From: Hypericum androsaemum | Taxonomy: Eukaryota; Streptophyta; Magnoliopsida; Malpighiales; Hypericaceae | NCBI GenBank assembly: GCA_963995505.1 | Contig: OZ023182.1 | Location: forward strand, 10,842,707-10,906,706 | Length of the DNA: 64,000 bases | Direction: 5' to 3' | Part shown: in pieces, positions 21,843 through 33,355 of the stretch | How positions within the stretch are numbered: the first letter of the stretch is position 1 | Layout: every line of letters begins with the position of its first letter | Made by a program: the position numbers and the translations under genes | The notes under the pieces: generated by a model | Database searches by the model: none | Told to the model about the DNA's origin: nothing | The model's input: only the letters and a program-made list of their open reading frames with translations

Positions 21843-22648
21843 TGATATGAATCTCCGCGGAAAAAGATTCACAACTCGGACCGTTTGTTACTTTAGAATG
21901 GAACAGATCACAACTCACAAGAACTTACACGAACTAAGGCACGAATTTGTACCTCAACCCGCTGCAAGGGCTTCTGAACCTTGACCTAAGGTCGTATCAC
22001 GCCACAAGCGGGGATGGAATATCCGCTTGATAAGTGAAGGATAAATTCTAGCCAAGACGACTCACCAGCCTAAGCAAGAACAAACGAGTATCAAACTCTC
22101 AACTAGCCAATGCTAAGTATTTCCGAATTGTGTGTGTCCGTTTTATTGCTAGGAGTCCTCTTTATATAGGCTCCCAAAGTACCAAAATATTCCTAAACAA
22201 GCTAACTCCTTAAAAGGAATTCAAAGGCTGGCCAAAACTCTCTTTCCTATTCTAAGGAGATTCTGGCCGAACTTATGCAACTAAACAAGGAATAATATAA
22301 GCAAATAATATCTAATAGAATAGCTACTAGTTGCACGTCCAAAACAATTAGATGCACGGCCTAAATAGGCTGATTCTTCTTGATTCTCCATGTGCGCATG
22401 CATCTAGAAGCTTTCGTGCATGTCAAGCTTCCCATTCAGCCTCCAAAACGTGCATGGGCCTCCCTTGGGTTTCTTGGACGTCCTTGGTCCTCCACGAACT
22501 TGCTTGAGCCCAAACTTCATGCATTAGTCCATTGAAATCAGATTGCAACTTCCTAGCTCTTGCTCTTGTCATTGGCCCAATTGGAACTTGAACTTGCTTC
22601 GAGTCTACAAGCTTGATAGTTGGTGCGTCCTTAGGCTTGCTCACATCA
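21843..22648 (-). repeat. 5' LTR of A4
   Basis: An 806-bp LTR that differs from the 3' LTR at one position by my comparison. It drives the A4 transcript leftwards. Confidence 0.95.
22161..22168 (-). promoter_or_regulatory. Putative TATA box of the A4 5' LTR
   Basis: The minus-strand motif TATATAAA, with AATAAA just downstream (22142-22147 on the plus strand as TTTATT). Confidence 0.6.
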
Positions 22649-25096
22649 CCACCTATTCGTGGGATTGAACATCAAATAGACTTTGTCCCGGGAGCTACCA
22701 TACCTAACCGTCCCGCATATAGAAGTAATCCTGAAGAGACAAAGGAGCTTGAGAAGCAAGTCAACGAGCTGTTGGAGAGAGGGTACGTAAGAGAGAGCAT
22801 GAGTCCATGTGCTGTTCCAGTCCTACTTGTGCCCAAGAAGGATAAAACATGGAGAATGTGTGTTGATTGCCGAGCAGTCAACAACATAACGGTAAAATAT
22901 CGTCACCCTATCCCTCGTTTAGATGACATGTTAGATGAGTTGCATGGTTCTTGCATGTTTTCTAAGATTGATTTGAAGAGTGGTTATCATCAAATTAGGA
23001 TGAAAGAAGGAGATGAGTGGAAGACTGCTTTTAAAACTAAGTATGGGTTGTATGAGTGGATGGTCATGCCATTTGGTTTGTCCAACGCACCTAGCACGTT
23101 TATGCGACTCATGAATCATGTTCTTCGTCCATTCATTGGTAAATTTGTAGTTGTTTACTTTGATGATATACTCATCTATAGCAAGAACGTGGGGGATCAT
23201 CTAGAACATTTGAAATCTGTCTTAGATGCACTTAGAGAAGAACAATTGTTTGCTAACTTGAAGAAGTGCACCTTTTGTACGGATAAGCTTGTATTCTTGG
23301 GTTTTGTTGTTGGAGCTAACGGAATACAGGTTGATGAAGAAATGATCCGAGCTATCCGTGAATGGCCAAGCCCTACAAGTGTTGCTAATGTTAGGAGCTT
23401 TCATGGACTAGCTAGTTTTTATAGGAGATTTGTGAAGGACTTTAGTAGCATAGCCGCACCCATAACTGAAGTCATCAAGAAGAACGTGGGCTTTACTTGG
23501 GGAGAAGCTCAAGAGAAGGCTTTCCAACTACTGAAAGGGAAGTTGACTAATGCACCCTTGTTAGCTTTACCTAATTTCTCTAAGACTTTTGAAATAGAGT
23601 GTGATGCTTCTGGTGTAGGAATTGGGGCTGTCCTTATGCAAGAAGGAAGACCCATTGCATACTTTAGTGAGAAACTAAGTGGTGCAACCTTGAATTACCC
23701 GACCTATGACAAGGAGTTGTACGCACTAGTTCGAGCATTGGAGACATGGCAGCACTACTTGTGGCCAAAGGAGTTCGTGATTCACACTGATCATGAGTCA
23801 CTCAAGCACTTAAAGGGGCAACACAAGCTGAACAAGAGGCATGCACGATGGGTGGAATTCATTGAGACATTTCCTTATGTCATTCGCTACAAGCAAGGTA
23901 AGGAAAATGTAGTGGCTGATGCACTATCACGAAGGTACGCCTTGATCTCAACTCTTGATGCTAAACTACTTGGCTTTGAACACATTAAAGAGTTGTATGT
24001 TGATGATGTTGATTTTAGCGAGTTGTTTAGATCAACTGAAAGAAGTGCATTTGGTAAGTTCTTTCGTAATGAAGGTTACCTATTTCGTGAAAACAAACTT
24101 TGTGTGCCTAATTGTTCGATGCGAGAATTACTAATTCAGGAGGCACATGGAGGTGGCTTAATGGGGCATTTTGGAATTGCAAAGACCTTGGCAATGCTAC
24201 AAGATCATTTCTTTTGGCCACACATGAAGAGAGACGTTGAGAGAGTTTGTGGTCGTTGCATCACTTGCAAGCAAGCCAAGTCGAAGGTAAAACCCCATGG
24301 TTTGTACACCCCACTACCTATACCTAGTGAGCCCTGGATTGATATCTCTATGGATTTTGTGTTAGGCCTTCCTAGGACTAAGCGTGGAAGAGATTCAATT
24401 TTTGTGGTAGTGGATAGGTTTTCTAAGATGGCACATTTCATTCCATGTCATAAAACTGATGATGCTTCAAACATTGCTGATTTGTTCTTTAGAGAGGTTG
24501 TTAGGTTACATGGCATGCCTAGGACAATTATCTCTGATAGAGATGCTAAATTCCTAAGTTACTTTTGGAAGACCTTGTGGTGCAAGTTAGGTACTAAGTT
24601 GTTGTTTTCTACTACTTGTCATCCTCAAACTGATGGTCAAACTGAAGTAGTAAATAGGACTTTGTCTACACTTTTGAGAGCACTCATTAAGCATAACATT
24701 AAGACTTGGGAAGAATGTTTGCCTCATGTTGAGTTTGCTTATAATCGTTCTGTCCATTCTGCTACTCAATTCTCACCATTTGAGCTTGTTTATGGATTTA
24801 ATCCTTTGACTCCATTGGATTTATCACCTCTACCTTCGAGTGAGCATGTTAACTTAGATGGAAAGAAGAAAGCTGAATTTGTCAAGCAGTTACATGAGAA
24901 AGCTAGAATGAACATCGAGAAGCGCACTGAGCACTATGCAAGGCAAGCAAATAAAGGAAGGCACAAGGTTGTCTTTGAGCCGGGCGATTGGGTTTGGCTA
25001 CATATGAGGAAGGAGCGTTTTCCTGTCCAAAGACGTTCAAAGTTGCTACCACGGGGAGATGGTCCATTCCAAGTGCTAGAACGCATTAATGATAAT
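22649..25096 (+). pseudogene. A3 RT-RNase H-integrase, 3' truncated
   Basis: The frame resumes at [15 protein letters not shown] after A4. It has RT ([25 protein letters not shown]), RNase H ([11 protein letters not shown]) and integrase ([32 protein letters not shown]). All catalytic residues are kept. At RINDN the normal continuation ([10 protein letters not shown]...) is missing, and the frame passes into an LTR scrap that reads in frame to EAEWEA and a stop at 25198. The first 12 codons of the open frame (22613-22648) are antisense A4 LTR. It differs from A5 at several sites, for example KNVGDH for KSMEDH. Confidence 0.93.
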
Positions 25097-25211
25097 GGAC
25101 ATGAAATTTGGGCTCAAGCAAGTTCGTGGAGGACCAAGGACGTCCAAGAAACCCAAGGGAGGCCCATGCACGTTTTGGAGGCTGAATGGGAAGCTTGACA
25201 TGCACGAAAGC
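25097..25211 (+). repeat. Central LTR scrap between the A3 and A5 arms
   Basis: About 113 bp of family A U3, from GGACATGAAATTTGGG to GAAAGCTTC. It lies between two opposing copies of the pol sequence ending ATTAATGATAATGG (plus) and starting CCATTATCATTAAT. It carries the same 6-bp deletion next to the Met-His codons as the A5 5' LTR (near 30957), so it comes from an A5-like LTR. Confidence 0.88.
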
Positions 25212-28200
25212 TTCCCATTATCATTAATGCGTTCTAGCACTTGGAATGGACCATCTCCCCGTGGTAGCAACTTTGAACGTCTTTGGACAGGAAAACGCTC
25301 CTTCCTCATATGTAGCCAAACCCAATCGCCCGGCTCAAAGACAACCTTGTGCCTTCCTTGGTTTGCTTGCCTTGCATAGTGCTCCGTGCGCTTCTCGATG
25401 TTCATTCTAGCTTTCTCATGTAACTGCTTGACAAATTCAGCTTTCTTCTTTCCATCTAAGTTAACATGCTCACTCGAAGGTAGAGGTGATAAATCCAATG
25501 GAGTCAAAGGATTAAATCCATAAACAAGCTCAAATGGTGAGAATTGAGTAGCAGAATGGACAGAACGATTATAAGCAAACTCAACATGAGGCAAACATTC
25601 TTCCCAAGTCTTAATGTTATGCTTAATGAGTGCTCTCAAAAGTGTAGACAAAGTCCTATTTACTACTTCAGTTTGACCATCAGTTTGAGGATGACAAGTA
25701 GTAGAAAACAACAACTTAGTACCTAACTTGCACCACAAGGTTTTCCAAAAGTAACTTAGGAACTTAGCATCTCTATCAGAGATAATTGTCCTAGGCATGC
25801 CATGTAACCTAACAACCTCTCTAAAGAACAAATCAGCAATATTTGAAGCATCATCAGTCTTATGACATGGAATGAAATGTGCCATCTTAGAAAACCTATC
25901 CACTACCACAAAAATTGAATCTCTTCCACGCTTAGTCCTAGGTAGGCCTAACACAAAATCCATAGAGATATCAATCCAGGGCTCACTAGGTATAGGTAGT
26001 GGGGTGTACAAACCATGGGGTTTTACCTTTCACTTGGCTTGCTTGCAAGTGATGCAACGACCACAAACTCTCTCAACGTCTCTCTTCATGTGTGGCCAAA
26101 AGAAATGATCTTGTAGCATTGCCAAGGTCTTTGCAATTCCAAAATGCCCCATTAAGCCACCTCCATGTGCCTCCTGAATTAGTAATTCTCGCATCGAACA
26201 ATTAGGCACACAAAGTTTGTTTTCACGAAATAGGTAACCTTCATTACGAAAGAACTTACCAAATGCACTTCTTTCAGTTGATCTAAACAACTCGCCAAAA
26301 TCAACATCATCAACATACATCTCCTTAATGTGTTCAAAGCCAAGTAGTTTAGCATCAAGAGTTGAGATCAAGGCGTACCTTCGTGATAGTGCATCAGCCA
26401 CTACATTTTCCTTACCTTGCTTGTAGCGAATGACATAAGGAAATGTCTCAATGAATTCCACCCATCGTGCATGCCTCTTGTTCAGCTTGTGTTGCCCCTT
26501 TAAGTGCTTGAGTGACTCATGATCAGTGTGAATCACGAACTCCTTGGGCCACAAATAATGCTGCCATGTCTCCAATGCTCGAACTAGTGCGTACAACTCC
26601 TTGTCATAGGTCGGGTAATTCAAGGTTGCACCACTTAGTTTCTCACTAAAGTATGCAATAGGTCTTCCTTCTTGCATAAGGACAGCTCCAATTCCTACAC
26701 CAGAAGCATCACACTCTATTTCAAAAGTCTTAGAGAAATTAGGTAAAGCTAACAAGGGTGCATTAGTCAACTTCCCTTTCAGTAGTTGGAAAGCCTTCTC
26801 TTGAGCTTCTCCCCAAGTAAAGCCCACGTTCTTCTTGATGACTTCAGTTATGGGTGCGGCTATGCTACTAAAGTCCTTCACAAATCTCCTATAAAAACTA
26901 GCGAGTCCATGAAAGCTCCTAACATTAGCAACACTTGTAGGGCTTGGCCATTCACGGATAGCTCGGATCTTTTCTTCATCAACCTGTATTCCGTTAGCTC
27001 CAACAACAAAACCCAAGAATACAAGCTTATCCGTACAAAAGGTGCACTTCTTCAAGTTAGCAAACAATTGTTCTTCTCTAAGTGCATCTAAGACAGATTT
27101 CAAATGTTCTAGATGATCCTCCATGCTCTTGCTATAAATGAGTATATCATCAAAGTAAACAACTACAAATTTACCAATGAATGGACATAGAACATGATTC
27201 ATGAGTCGCATAAACGTGTTAGGTGCGTTGGACAAACCAAATGGCATGACCATCCACTCATACAACCCATACTTAGTTTTGAAAGCAGTCTTCCACTCAT
27301 CTCCTTCTTTCATCCTAATTTGATGATAACCACTCTTCAAATCAATCTTAGAAAACATGCAAGAACCATGCAACTCATCTAACATGTCATCTAAACGAGG
27401 GATAGGGTGACGATATTTTACCGTTATGTTGTTGACTGCTCGGCAATCAACACACATTCTCCATGTTTTATCCTTCTTGGGCACAAGTAGGACTGGAACA
27501 GCACATGGACTCATGCTCTCTCTTACGTACCCTTTCTCCAACAGCTCGTTGACTTGCTTCTCAAGCTCCTTTGTCTCTTCAGGATTGCTTCTATATGCGG
27601 GACGGTTAGGTATGGTAGCTCCCGGGACAAAGTCTATTTGATGTTCAATCCCACGAATAGGTGGCAAACCAGGTGGTAGCTCGTCGGGAAAGACATCCTT
27701 GTAATCCTGCAAAAGAGACACAACCGTACTAGGTACATGTGGTTCAAGCTCGTTAGTGTTTAAAAGCGCCTCTCTATACCGAAGTAAGATCATAGGCTTC
27801 TTTTCAAAGCATGCTTGCTTAATATCATTTGTTCCCACATAGTAACTCTTTTTCCAACTCTCGGTTTTTCTCTCTTTGGCCGTTTTAATTTCTGTTTTTC
27901 CGGCTTCTTTTGTTTTCTCAATCTTTTCCTCTCCATTGGCCGTTTTTCTTATCTTTTTTTCGGCTTCTTCTCTCCTCTCATTCTTTTTCTTCTTGTCACG
28001 CTCTCTTTGCTCATCACTTTCTTTTTGCAACTGACGTTGATCTTCACAAACTTGTGATGGTGACAAGGGTGCCAAGGTGATTACTCTCTTCTTAAGTATA
28101 AGTGAATACTTGTTGGTGTAGCCATCATGATGCACTTTCCTATCAAACTGCCACGGCCTTCCTAACAATAGGTGACCAGCTTGCATTGGTACAACATCAC

Positions 28201-29659
28201 ACAACACTTCATCCTCATAGTTGCCAATGCGGAATGCTACCAATACTTGCTTCATCACTCGTACTTCTCCACTATCATTCAGCCATTGTAGTTTGTAAGG
28301 CTTAGGGTGTTTTCCCGTGAGTAACCCTAACTTCTCCACCATAGTAGTGCTTGCAACATTAGCACAACTTCCTCCATCTATGATGACACTACACACCTTG
28401 TCTTTGACATAGCACCTTGTGTGAAAAATATTTTCTCTTTGAGCCACATCATTTTCTTCTTTTATTTGCACATTCAATGCTCTTCTAGACACAAGAGTAA
28501 GCCTCTCAGCAGCTTGGTACTCTTCCTTGGATACGTCCTCCAAAGAAGGCATGCTTTCATGCTCCGAATCCTCTTCTTCAGTTTCAATCTCTCCACTCTC
28601 CTTGATCACCATTGCTTGCTTGTTAGGGCATTGACTTGAGATGTGCCCTCTTCCTTGACACTTAAAGCACTTGATGTCACGGTTCCTAGCTGGAGTGACT
28701 TCCACTTTCCTTTGAGAATTAGCTTGAGAACTCTCGGATTTATGCTCTACTTTGGCTGCTTGTGGCTTGTCAAACTTCTTTTGGTAGTTTGGCTTCCAAG
28801 TAGAATTCGATGTAGCTTTTGTTCTCCCCTCTCCTCTCTTGAGTTGCTTCTCAATTTTCGTTGCCATATGCACCATGTCCTCCAACTCCACATAGTGTTG
28901 CAACTCAACTTTGTCTTGAATTTCAGGATTGAGTCCATTCAAGAACCTTGCCATTGTAACTTCTCTATCTTCATCTATATCAGCTCTTATCATGGCCATC
29001 TCCATCTGTTTGAAATACTCCTCCACACTCAAACTTCCTTGCCTCATTCCTTGTAACTTCTTATACAGCTCTCTATAGTAATGACTTGGAACAAATCTCT
29101 TCCTCATCACCACTTTCATGTCTTCCCAAGTAGCTATAGGGCGTTCTCTATTTCTCCTCCTGCTAGTCACAAGTTGATCCCACGAAGTTATAGCATAATC
29201 AGTGAATTCGGTGATGGCAAGTTTTACCTTCTTTTCTTCGGAGCTATTGTGGCAATCAAACACAAACTCAATCTTCTTCTCCCACTCTAAGTATGCCTCC
29301 GGGTCAGAACGACCAGCAAAGGAAGGTATCTTCAGTTTGATACTTCCTATGTTGTCGTCTCTCCTTGGCCTTGCCTCCCTAGGTGGACGGTTTGTTCTTG
29401 CTCTCCTAAGACTCCTTGTAGAGCCTACGCCTTCTTCCGACTCAGAATCAGCTCCGCTTGATTCTCCAATAGGTACTCCTCTCCTACGCCTTTGGAGTTC
29501 GCCTCGCGTTTGGGGGTTGTCACGAGAATTCTCCACGGCATCCACGCGTAGTTGCAAAGGCTCCATCTGAGCTTGCACCATCCGCTCGAGCTTCCCGGCC
29601 AAGGCATCCACTAATAACTTAAGGTCTATGTTTTCCATAGTTTGACCTTCATGCGACAT
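25212..29659 (-). pseudogene. A5 gag-pol with a nonsense codon and truncated integrase
   Basis: Starts [10 protein letters not shown] at 29659. Gag, the zinc knuckle ([14 protein letters not shown]), protease ([12 protein letters not shown]), RT (YFDDILIYS), RNase H and the integrase zinc finger are open down to 26030. There a TGA (minus strand) replaces the Ser of [11 protein letters not shown]. The integrase core continues in the same frame ([24 protein letters not shown]) to the junction at 25212. One conserved Trp in Gag (TWWDQL in A4) is Ser here (TSWDQL), and LRPFIG in RT is LCPFIG. The copy is inactive. Confidence 0.93.
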
Positions 29660-30269
29660 GTTTGCTGCAAGAAAAATTGGTTAGTAAAAAAAATATGGCC
29701 TCACAAGTTCACTCCCTTACGTGTATACTCTCAATGTATGGTGCACTCAAGTTCACTCGTGTTTTGCACTCAAATATTTGGCTTTTCTCTCTAAGGTACT
29801 CGCACACTCTTGCCTTTTTCCTCTCGTGATACTTGTATGTTCTTACTAAGGCTAGAACGGCCTTGCTTGAGCTCCACGCTTTAACAAACAGAATGTTAAA
29901 GTTCCTCTTTGGTCTTTCTTTTAGTCTTGCTCGTCCCCTTTCTTGATCAGCTGTTGCGCCTCCTTAGTTTGCTAGCTTCCCTCGGATTTGCTTCCTCTTT
30001 AGCTTGAGACTTCCAATTTAGCTTGCTTCCTCTTTAGCTTGCGGCTTCCTTTTTTCTTTTTCTTTTCTTTCCCTTTTTTTTTCTTTTCTTTTTTTTTTTC
30101 TTTCTTTTCTTTTCTTTCTTTTCTTGCTTCACTTGTTTGTTTTCCTCTCTTTTCTCTCAAACAGCGAGGAGAGAAAACGAACCAACAAGAACAAAAAAAA
30201 TAACAAGTAACAAAAACGAACCAACAAGAACAAAAATAACAAGGATAATGAACTAAAGTAACAAGCTAA
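29660..30269 (-). other. Untranslated leader of A5
   Basis: Homologous to the A4 leader. The A/G tract (30050-30125 on the plus strand as C/T) differs in length and interruption from A3, A4, A6 and A8. Confidence 0.8.
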
Positions 30270-30281
30270 GCTCTGATACCA
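30270..30281 (-). promoter_or_regulatory. Primer-binding site of A5
   Basis: The minus-strand motif TGGTATCAGAGC, two bases from the LTR. Confidence 0.92.
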
Positions 30282-30283
30282 AC

Positions 30284-31082
30284 TGATATGAATCTCCGCG
30301 GAAAAGATTCACAACTCGGACCGTTTGTTACTTTAGAATGGAACAGATCACAACTCACAAGAACTTACACGAACTAAGGCACGAATTTGTACCTCAACTC
30401 GCTGCAAGGGCTTCTGAACCTTGACCTAAGGACGTATCACGCCACAAGCGGGGATGGAATATCCGCTTGATAAGTGAAGGATAAATTCTAGCCAAGACGA
30501 CTCACCAGCCTAAGCAAGAACAAACGAGTATCAAACTCTCAACTAGCCAATGCTAAGTATTTCCGAATTGTGTGTGTCCGTTTTATTGCTAGGAGTCCTC
30601 TTTATATAGGCTCCCAAAGTACCAAAATATTCCTAAACAAGCTAACTCCTTAAAAGGAATTCAAAGGCTGGCCAAAACTCTCTTTCCTATTCTAAGGAGA
30701 TTCTGGCCGAACTTATGCAACTAAACAAGGAATAATATAAGCAAATAATATCTAATAGAATAGCTACTAGTTGCACGTCCAAAACAATTAGATGCATGGC
30801 CTAAATAGGCTGATTCTTCTTGATTCTCCATGTGCGCATGCATCTAGAAGCTTTCGTGCATGTCAAGCTTCCCATTCAGCCTCCAAAACGTGCATGGGCC
30901 TCCCTTGGGTTTCTTGGACGTCCTTGGTCCTCCACGAACTTGCTTGAGCCCAAATTTCATGTCCATTGAAATCAGATTGCAACTTCCTAGCTCTTGCTCT
31001 TGTCATTGGCCCAATTGGAACTTGAACTTGCTTCGAGTCTACAAGCTTGATAGTTGGTGCATCCGTAGGCTTGCTCACATCA
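30284..31082 (-). repeat. 5' LTR of A5
   Basis: A 799-bp type I LTR. It is shorter than its relatives because of a 6-bp deletion near 30957-30963 that removes two codons of the tail (NGHEIWAQ for [10 protein letters not shown]). The central scrap at 25097-25211 shares this deletion. Confidence 0.93.
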
Positions 31083-31089
31083 ACAGACT

Positions 31090-31101
31090 TGGTATCAGAG
31101 C
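31090..31101 (+). promoter_or_regulatory. Primer-binding site of element Z
   Basis: TGGTATCAGAGC in the plus orientation, preceded by ACAGACT, resembles an LTR end followed by a PBS. It is not part of A5, whose own PBS lies at 30270-30281 on the other strand. Confidence 0.8.
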
Positions 31102-31481
31102 ATGATTTGAGCTTCTGGTTTATGCTCAACTTTTGAGCTCTAGGTTAGAGCATTGTTTGAATTATTTGGTGTCCAGTATCTTATGTTGTGCTACGGAGCA
31201 TAGGATTCCTAATATCTCTGTGTCTCTTTCATCTGTGTCATTTTCTTGTGCCGTAATCTTTTCCGTGTTAACGAATATTTGTTTCTGTTTGAACATGATG
31301 GTTTGGTGAATATGAAAGTTGGGCAAATATGTTTTGTTTGAGATGTGATATGTTTGTGTTTGACATTCTTATACAAGAAACTTTTGTGATGCTTTCTTTT
31401 TATCACTAGACATTCACTCTACATTATGGTGAAGATTCTTCTACCATTTGTATATGTTCTCCTTTGAAGAGCCCATTTGAG

Positions 31482-31501
31482 TATATATATATATATATAT
31501 A
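31482..31501. repeat. TA dinucleotide microsatellite
   Basis: A short uninterrupted TA run inside the decayed element Z. Confidence 0.85.
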
Positions 31502-33204
31502 AATATAAATCATTCATTGGGTGAGATTTTGATAAAGTAGATCACCACTTTGTCCAAATCATGTACACACCCTTATACATTTGATTTCTTCCTATATATA
31601 TATTGGGCCATTGGTTTGAGTCTCACCAAATGTTTGAGTTGTGTCTTTATAAATTCTTCAAGTTGTTTAAATGTGTATTGATAATCTATTTTTGAGTTCA
31701 AGTATGTTTGAAAAGAGGAAGTTATAACGTTATATGGAAGGAGAATATATGAGAAAGTAAGTTGCAAGTGTGCTTTGAAATTTAAGATAAATATATATTG
31801 AGAAATTAATATGTGATTAATTATGTATGGATGAAATTATGAGATTAAGTTACATGGAATAAATTTTGAATATTATGAGGGAGCTAAGTTTAAGTATGAC
31901 ATTTGATTTGTATTTGGTTATTGATTTTGGTTTAAATTATGGTAATGAATTTTGACAAAGAGAACTTTTGATGGACTTTAGATACTGTAAGTTTCTCAAC
32001 AATTATGTTCAACAACATAAAACATAAATGTCAATAGTTTTGACAAAGTTTAGCTATTAGTTCGGGAAAAGATTTCTGAGGCTATGGGAAAGCCATAAAG
32101 TTGTTCTTTGTAATCAGATGATCTGATGCATATAACCTAAGTCATGAATAATGTGAGGTAGAATTATGACTTAAAACTTTTATAATCTACAAACCAGGTA
32201 GCTTATGGTTACAATAAGTATAACACTATTGAGATAATGTTGTACAAGCTCTATAAGTGAGCGGGAAACAAATATAATTTGTATAAGTGAAATTTGAGAT
32301 AAATCATCAATTAGATAATGACTTAGAGATAGAAACAGACAAAAAGATTTGACTAGTAAAACATGAATTTAAGACAACTCAAAGTCGGTAAAGAAAATAT
32401 TGTAAAGTTATTGTTTTGAGAAGTGGAAGATTAAGAAATATGAGAATATGAGTAACTATGATGTAGGCTTTGATACCTATGTTTGATTATACGAATTTTG
32501 ATATGTGAAGTGATAAGATATGAAAGACTTAGTAGTCACTAAAGTTGTGTGTTAGTATGAAAACAATTTACAACAAAATTTGGGTTCTATCTTTAGAAAA
32601 TGCCAGGGAGATAAAAATAGCTATGTACTTTGATGAAAGTATTTGAAGGTACTACTCCATCAAGTAAATTCTTAAGCATTTATGTGGTTATAAAGAAAAT
32701 ATATGTTGTCCAATCTACGAAATACTAAGATAATTAATTTGAGAACTAGAGAATCTGTGTACTAACAAAGACAAAATTATCGAAGTATGCTCGAGTCTTT
32801 TGAGGAATGAAGTCTTGGAGTTTTGAAGGGGACGGTAATTTGGATATAAGAGATATTTGCTAAGATCCGTGAGCTTTGGTTTGAAGTTTAGTGAAAACTT
32901 CTAATTGTAAACTCAATAAGTCAAAAAGGTAGGTTATGGAAAACTAAAAAGGTACAAGATTTAACTAGTGAAAGAAAATTATAGAGAAGTTTGATGAGAT
33001 GAACTAATTTGTGATTCAAAGCAAGATTTAGTAATATGATAAATTTGTAATGGAAAAAAAATGTTAACGTGTGTACCACTATGAAGTATGACATTATTCA
33101 AAGAAAATAGTTTAGCAAACTTGAAAAATAAGGATTTTGTAGGTTCGAAAATACTTTATGGTACTTACATTTGATTATAAGAATGACATAAGGTCATGGT
33201 ACTA

Positions 33205-33355
33205 ATGGAAGAGGACGTAGTGAAAATAACCTTTTGGGACATAGTGTATGCATTAAGATGCAGAGGTATGCTATTTGGTCTACTTACAATGAAATTTATG
33301 ATAAAGATTATGATATTGGAGATAAGTTAATGATTTTATTTATAAAAAATTAGTG
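33205..33355 (+). pseudogene. Reverse transcriptase core remnant of element Z
   Basis: Translation gives EEDVVKITFW... RGMLFGLLTMKFMIKIM, which aligns with the RT block EEDxxKTAFRT...[17 protein letters not shown]. Further on, NDFIYK stands where the IDDILIYS catalytic box is expected. It has lost the catalytic residues and is interrupted by stops. Just downstream, NEEELKRIL resembles the DEEEHxxHLRIVL block. Confidence 0.7.

Larger units (their letters stand above)
15849..22648 (-). mobile_element. Complete family A element A4, apparently coding-intact
   Basis: A 6800-bp element with two 806-bp LTRs, a PBS at 21829-21840, a PPT at 16655-16667 and one uninterrupted gag-pol frame. It is inserted in A3 in opposite orientation; the target duplication is CCACC on the right and CCAAC on the left (one mismatch). 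Comparing the LTRs base by base I found a single difference (A near 16025 versus T near 22019). With an assumed rate of 1.3e-8 per site per year this is of the order of 50,000 years. It is the best candidate in the window for an autonomous, recently active copy. Confidence 0.95.
12428..25098 (+). mobile_element. Family A element A3, interrupted by A4 and lacking its proper 3' end
   Basis: 5' LTR, PBS, leader and gag-protease lie at 12428-15848. RT to integrase resume at 22649-25096 after the A4 insertion, whose target duplication reads CCAAC (15844-15848) on the left and CCACC (22649-22653) on the right. The integrase C-terminus, PPT and U3 start are missing. The coding strand jumps at about 25096-25098 from RINDN to an LTR scrap. 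The left flank is ATATG. There is no matching duplication, because the far end is joined head-to-head with A5. Confidence 0.92.
25212..31082 (-). mobile_element. Family A element A5, head-to-head with A3, lacking its 3' end
   Basis: On the minus strand, 5' LTR (30284-31082), PBS, leader, gag and pol up to integrase RINDN, then the junction with the LTR scrap. Integrase tail, PPT and 3' LTR are missing. With A4 removed, the A3 arm is about 5.87 kb and the A5 arm is also 5.87 kb. The outer flanks (ATATG at 12423-12427 and ACAGA at 31083-31087) do not match as a target duplication. Confidence 0.92.

Noticed and set aside
31573..31767. Short minus-strand ORFs in the decayed element Z
   Set aside because: Chance frames in AT-rich DNA, with no homology that I can recognise; the element itself runs on the plus strand.
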